From positions 30,377 to 94,376 of the forward strand of contig DDWY01000017.1 of assembly GCA_002347705.1 (NCBI GenBank): a DNA stretch of 64,000 bases, read 5' to 3'. This DNA comes from Anaerolineaceae bacterium UBA2274. GTDB lineage: Bacteria; Chloroflexota; Anaerolineae; Anaerolineales; Anaerolineaceae. Made by a program: the position numbers and the translations under genes. Shown here in pieces: positions 63,492 to 64,000 of this stretch. The stretch's first letter is position 1. Each line of letters starts with the position of its first letter. Below the pieces are notes generated by a model, which had not been told where the DNA came from, did not search any database, and was given only the letters and a program-made list of their open reading frames with translations.

Positions 63492-64000
63492 TCAAAGAGA
63501 GTTGAGAATTACATCCACATCAACTTCTCCGCCCAAGACCTCCGAGAAGTCCCGCTTACCTTCGACAGCCGCTTTCACCTTGTTCGCCATGCTGGCATCG
63601 CCAAGTAAGATCGAGCCGATCATCTTACCTTCGCGGAACAGGAAGCTTTTATATCCGCCATCCTTGCTTTCCGCCACCAGCCGGTCTCCCTCCGCACCCG
63701 GCGAGAACTGACCGATACTGAACACATCCACGCCCAGCACCTTCAGCCTGGTGGAAGGCGGGTCGCCCAGGAAACTGGCTTCTTTGCCAACTGCATTCTG
63801 CCCTGCAATGGCACCCTGTTTCTTTGCTGGTATCCATAGGCCATAGCTTCTGCCCTGGAACTCGGTCAGATCTCCTGCAGCGAGGATATCCGGATTGGAG
63901 GTTAGCATGTGCTCATTCACCAACACACCCCGATTGACCGCCAGCCCTGCTGATTTCGCCAGTTCAAGGTTAGCCGAAACTCCCGTGCTGACCAGCACCA
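63492..64000 (-). CDS. FAD/NAD(P)-dependent oxidoreductase, C-terminal part (5' end outside window)
   Basis: At least 168 residues of the C-terminal part of a class-II pyridine-nucleotide-disulphide oxidoreductase-like protein. The FAD-binding block NPDILAAGDLTEFQG, with its Gly-Asp, is followed by WIPAKKQGAIAGQNAVG and the C-terminal domain LKVLGVDVFSIGQF, then EGDRLVAES and GSILLGDASMANKV. This pattern is found in rubredoxin or nitrite reductase-type NAD(P)H oxidoreductases. The N-terminus with the first GxGxxG lies outside the window, so partner and substrate cannot be set. Confidence 0.85.
   Translation of the reverse strand, partial: VLVSTGVSANLELAKSAGLAVNRGVLVNEHMLTSNPDILAAGDLTEFQGRSYGLWIPAKKQGAIAGQNAVGKEASFLGDPPSTRLKVLGVDVFSIGQFSPGAEGDRLVAESKDGGYKSFLFREGKMIGSILLGDASMANKVKAAVEGKRDFSEVLGGEVDVDVILNSL

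Overview
The window looks like a chromosome segment of a Chloroflexota bacterium, most likely of the class Anaerolineae. This is an inference from gene content and style: moderate G+C, a long S10-spc-alpha ribosomal operon running through truA, rplM and rpsI, C4-zinc forms of S14 and S4, an oversized SecA, and secreted beta-rich proteins that end in a short LPLI-type tail. No 16S gene is present, so the class is not proven.

Layout. 1-1309 (+): the end of xseA, then xseB and a DUF212 (YuiD-like) membrane protein, each overlapping its neighbour. 1310-2708: five head-to-tail copies of a 170-195 bp non-coding repeat. 2709-6962 (-): a two-domain acyltransferase-like protein, murJ, and a YabN-type methylase-MazG fusion. 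7079-23818 (-): a nearly unbroken block of 30 genes from rplC to rpsI, with rpoA, secY, adk, map and truA. infA and rpsJ are missing from their usual places. A good sigma70-type promoter lies upstream of rplC. L24 has a long Lys/Ala-rich tail and S17 has a long Glu-rich repetitive tail.

23819-32223 is non-coding repeats plus two secreted proteins: a beta-rich lipoprotein and a 1541-residue subtilase. 32270-35540 is an iron-uptake locus: feoA-feoB-FeoB-associated small protein, divergent from a DtxR-family regulator, with DtxR-like boxes on the feoA promoter. 36304-42624 (+) holds a cysteine-cluster protein, a long pRiA4b ORF-3 family protein, a deoxynucleoside kinase, and a two-gene module: a RecQ helicase fused to a ComF-like phosphoribosyltransferase domain, overlapping a divergent DprA-like gene. 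The module is visibly more A+T-rich than the housekeeping genes and is the best candidate here for an undescribed DNA-handling or defence system.

42884-56890 holds a TM2 protein, two transposase remnants, secA-surE, a clostripain-family membrane-anchored peptidase, an EamA transporter with a His-rich tail, an SPFH protein, an Fsr-like MFS transporter and a SUMF1-fold lipoprotein. 57188-58083 is a second repeat array whose ends match the first but whose core differs. 58318-63404 is an integrated element of about 5 kb in tRNA-Val(CAC). The tRNA 3' part is duplicated at the far end beside the tRNA's original terminator. A 10-bp inverted repeat flanks the core, a decayed tyrosine integrase lies next to the tRNA, and the cargo is a secreted beta-propeller protein. 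The window ends in a truncated FAD/NAD(P) oxidoreductase.
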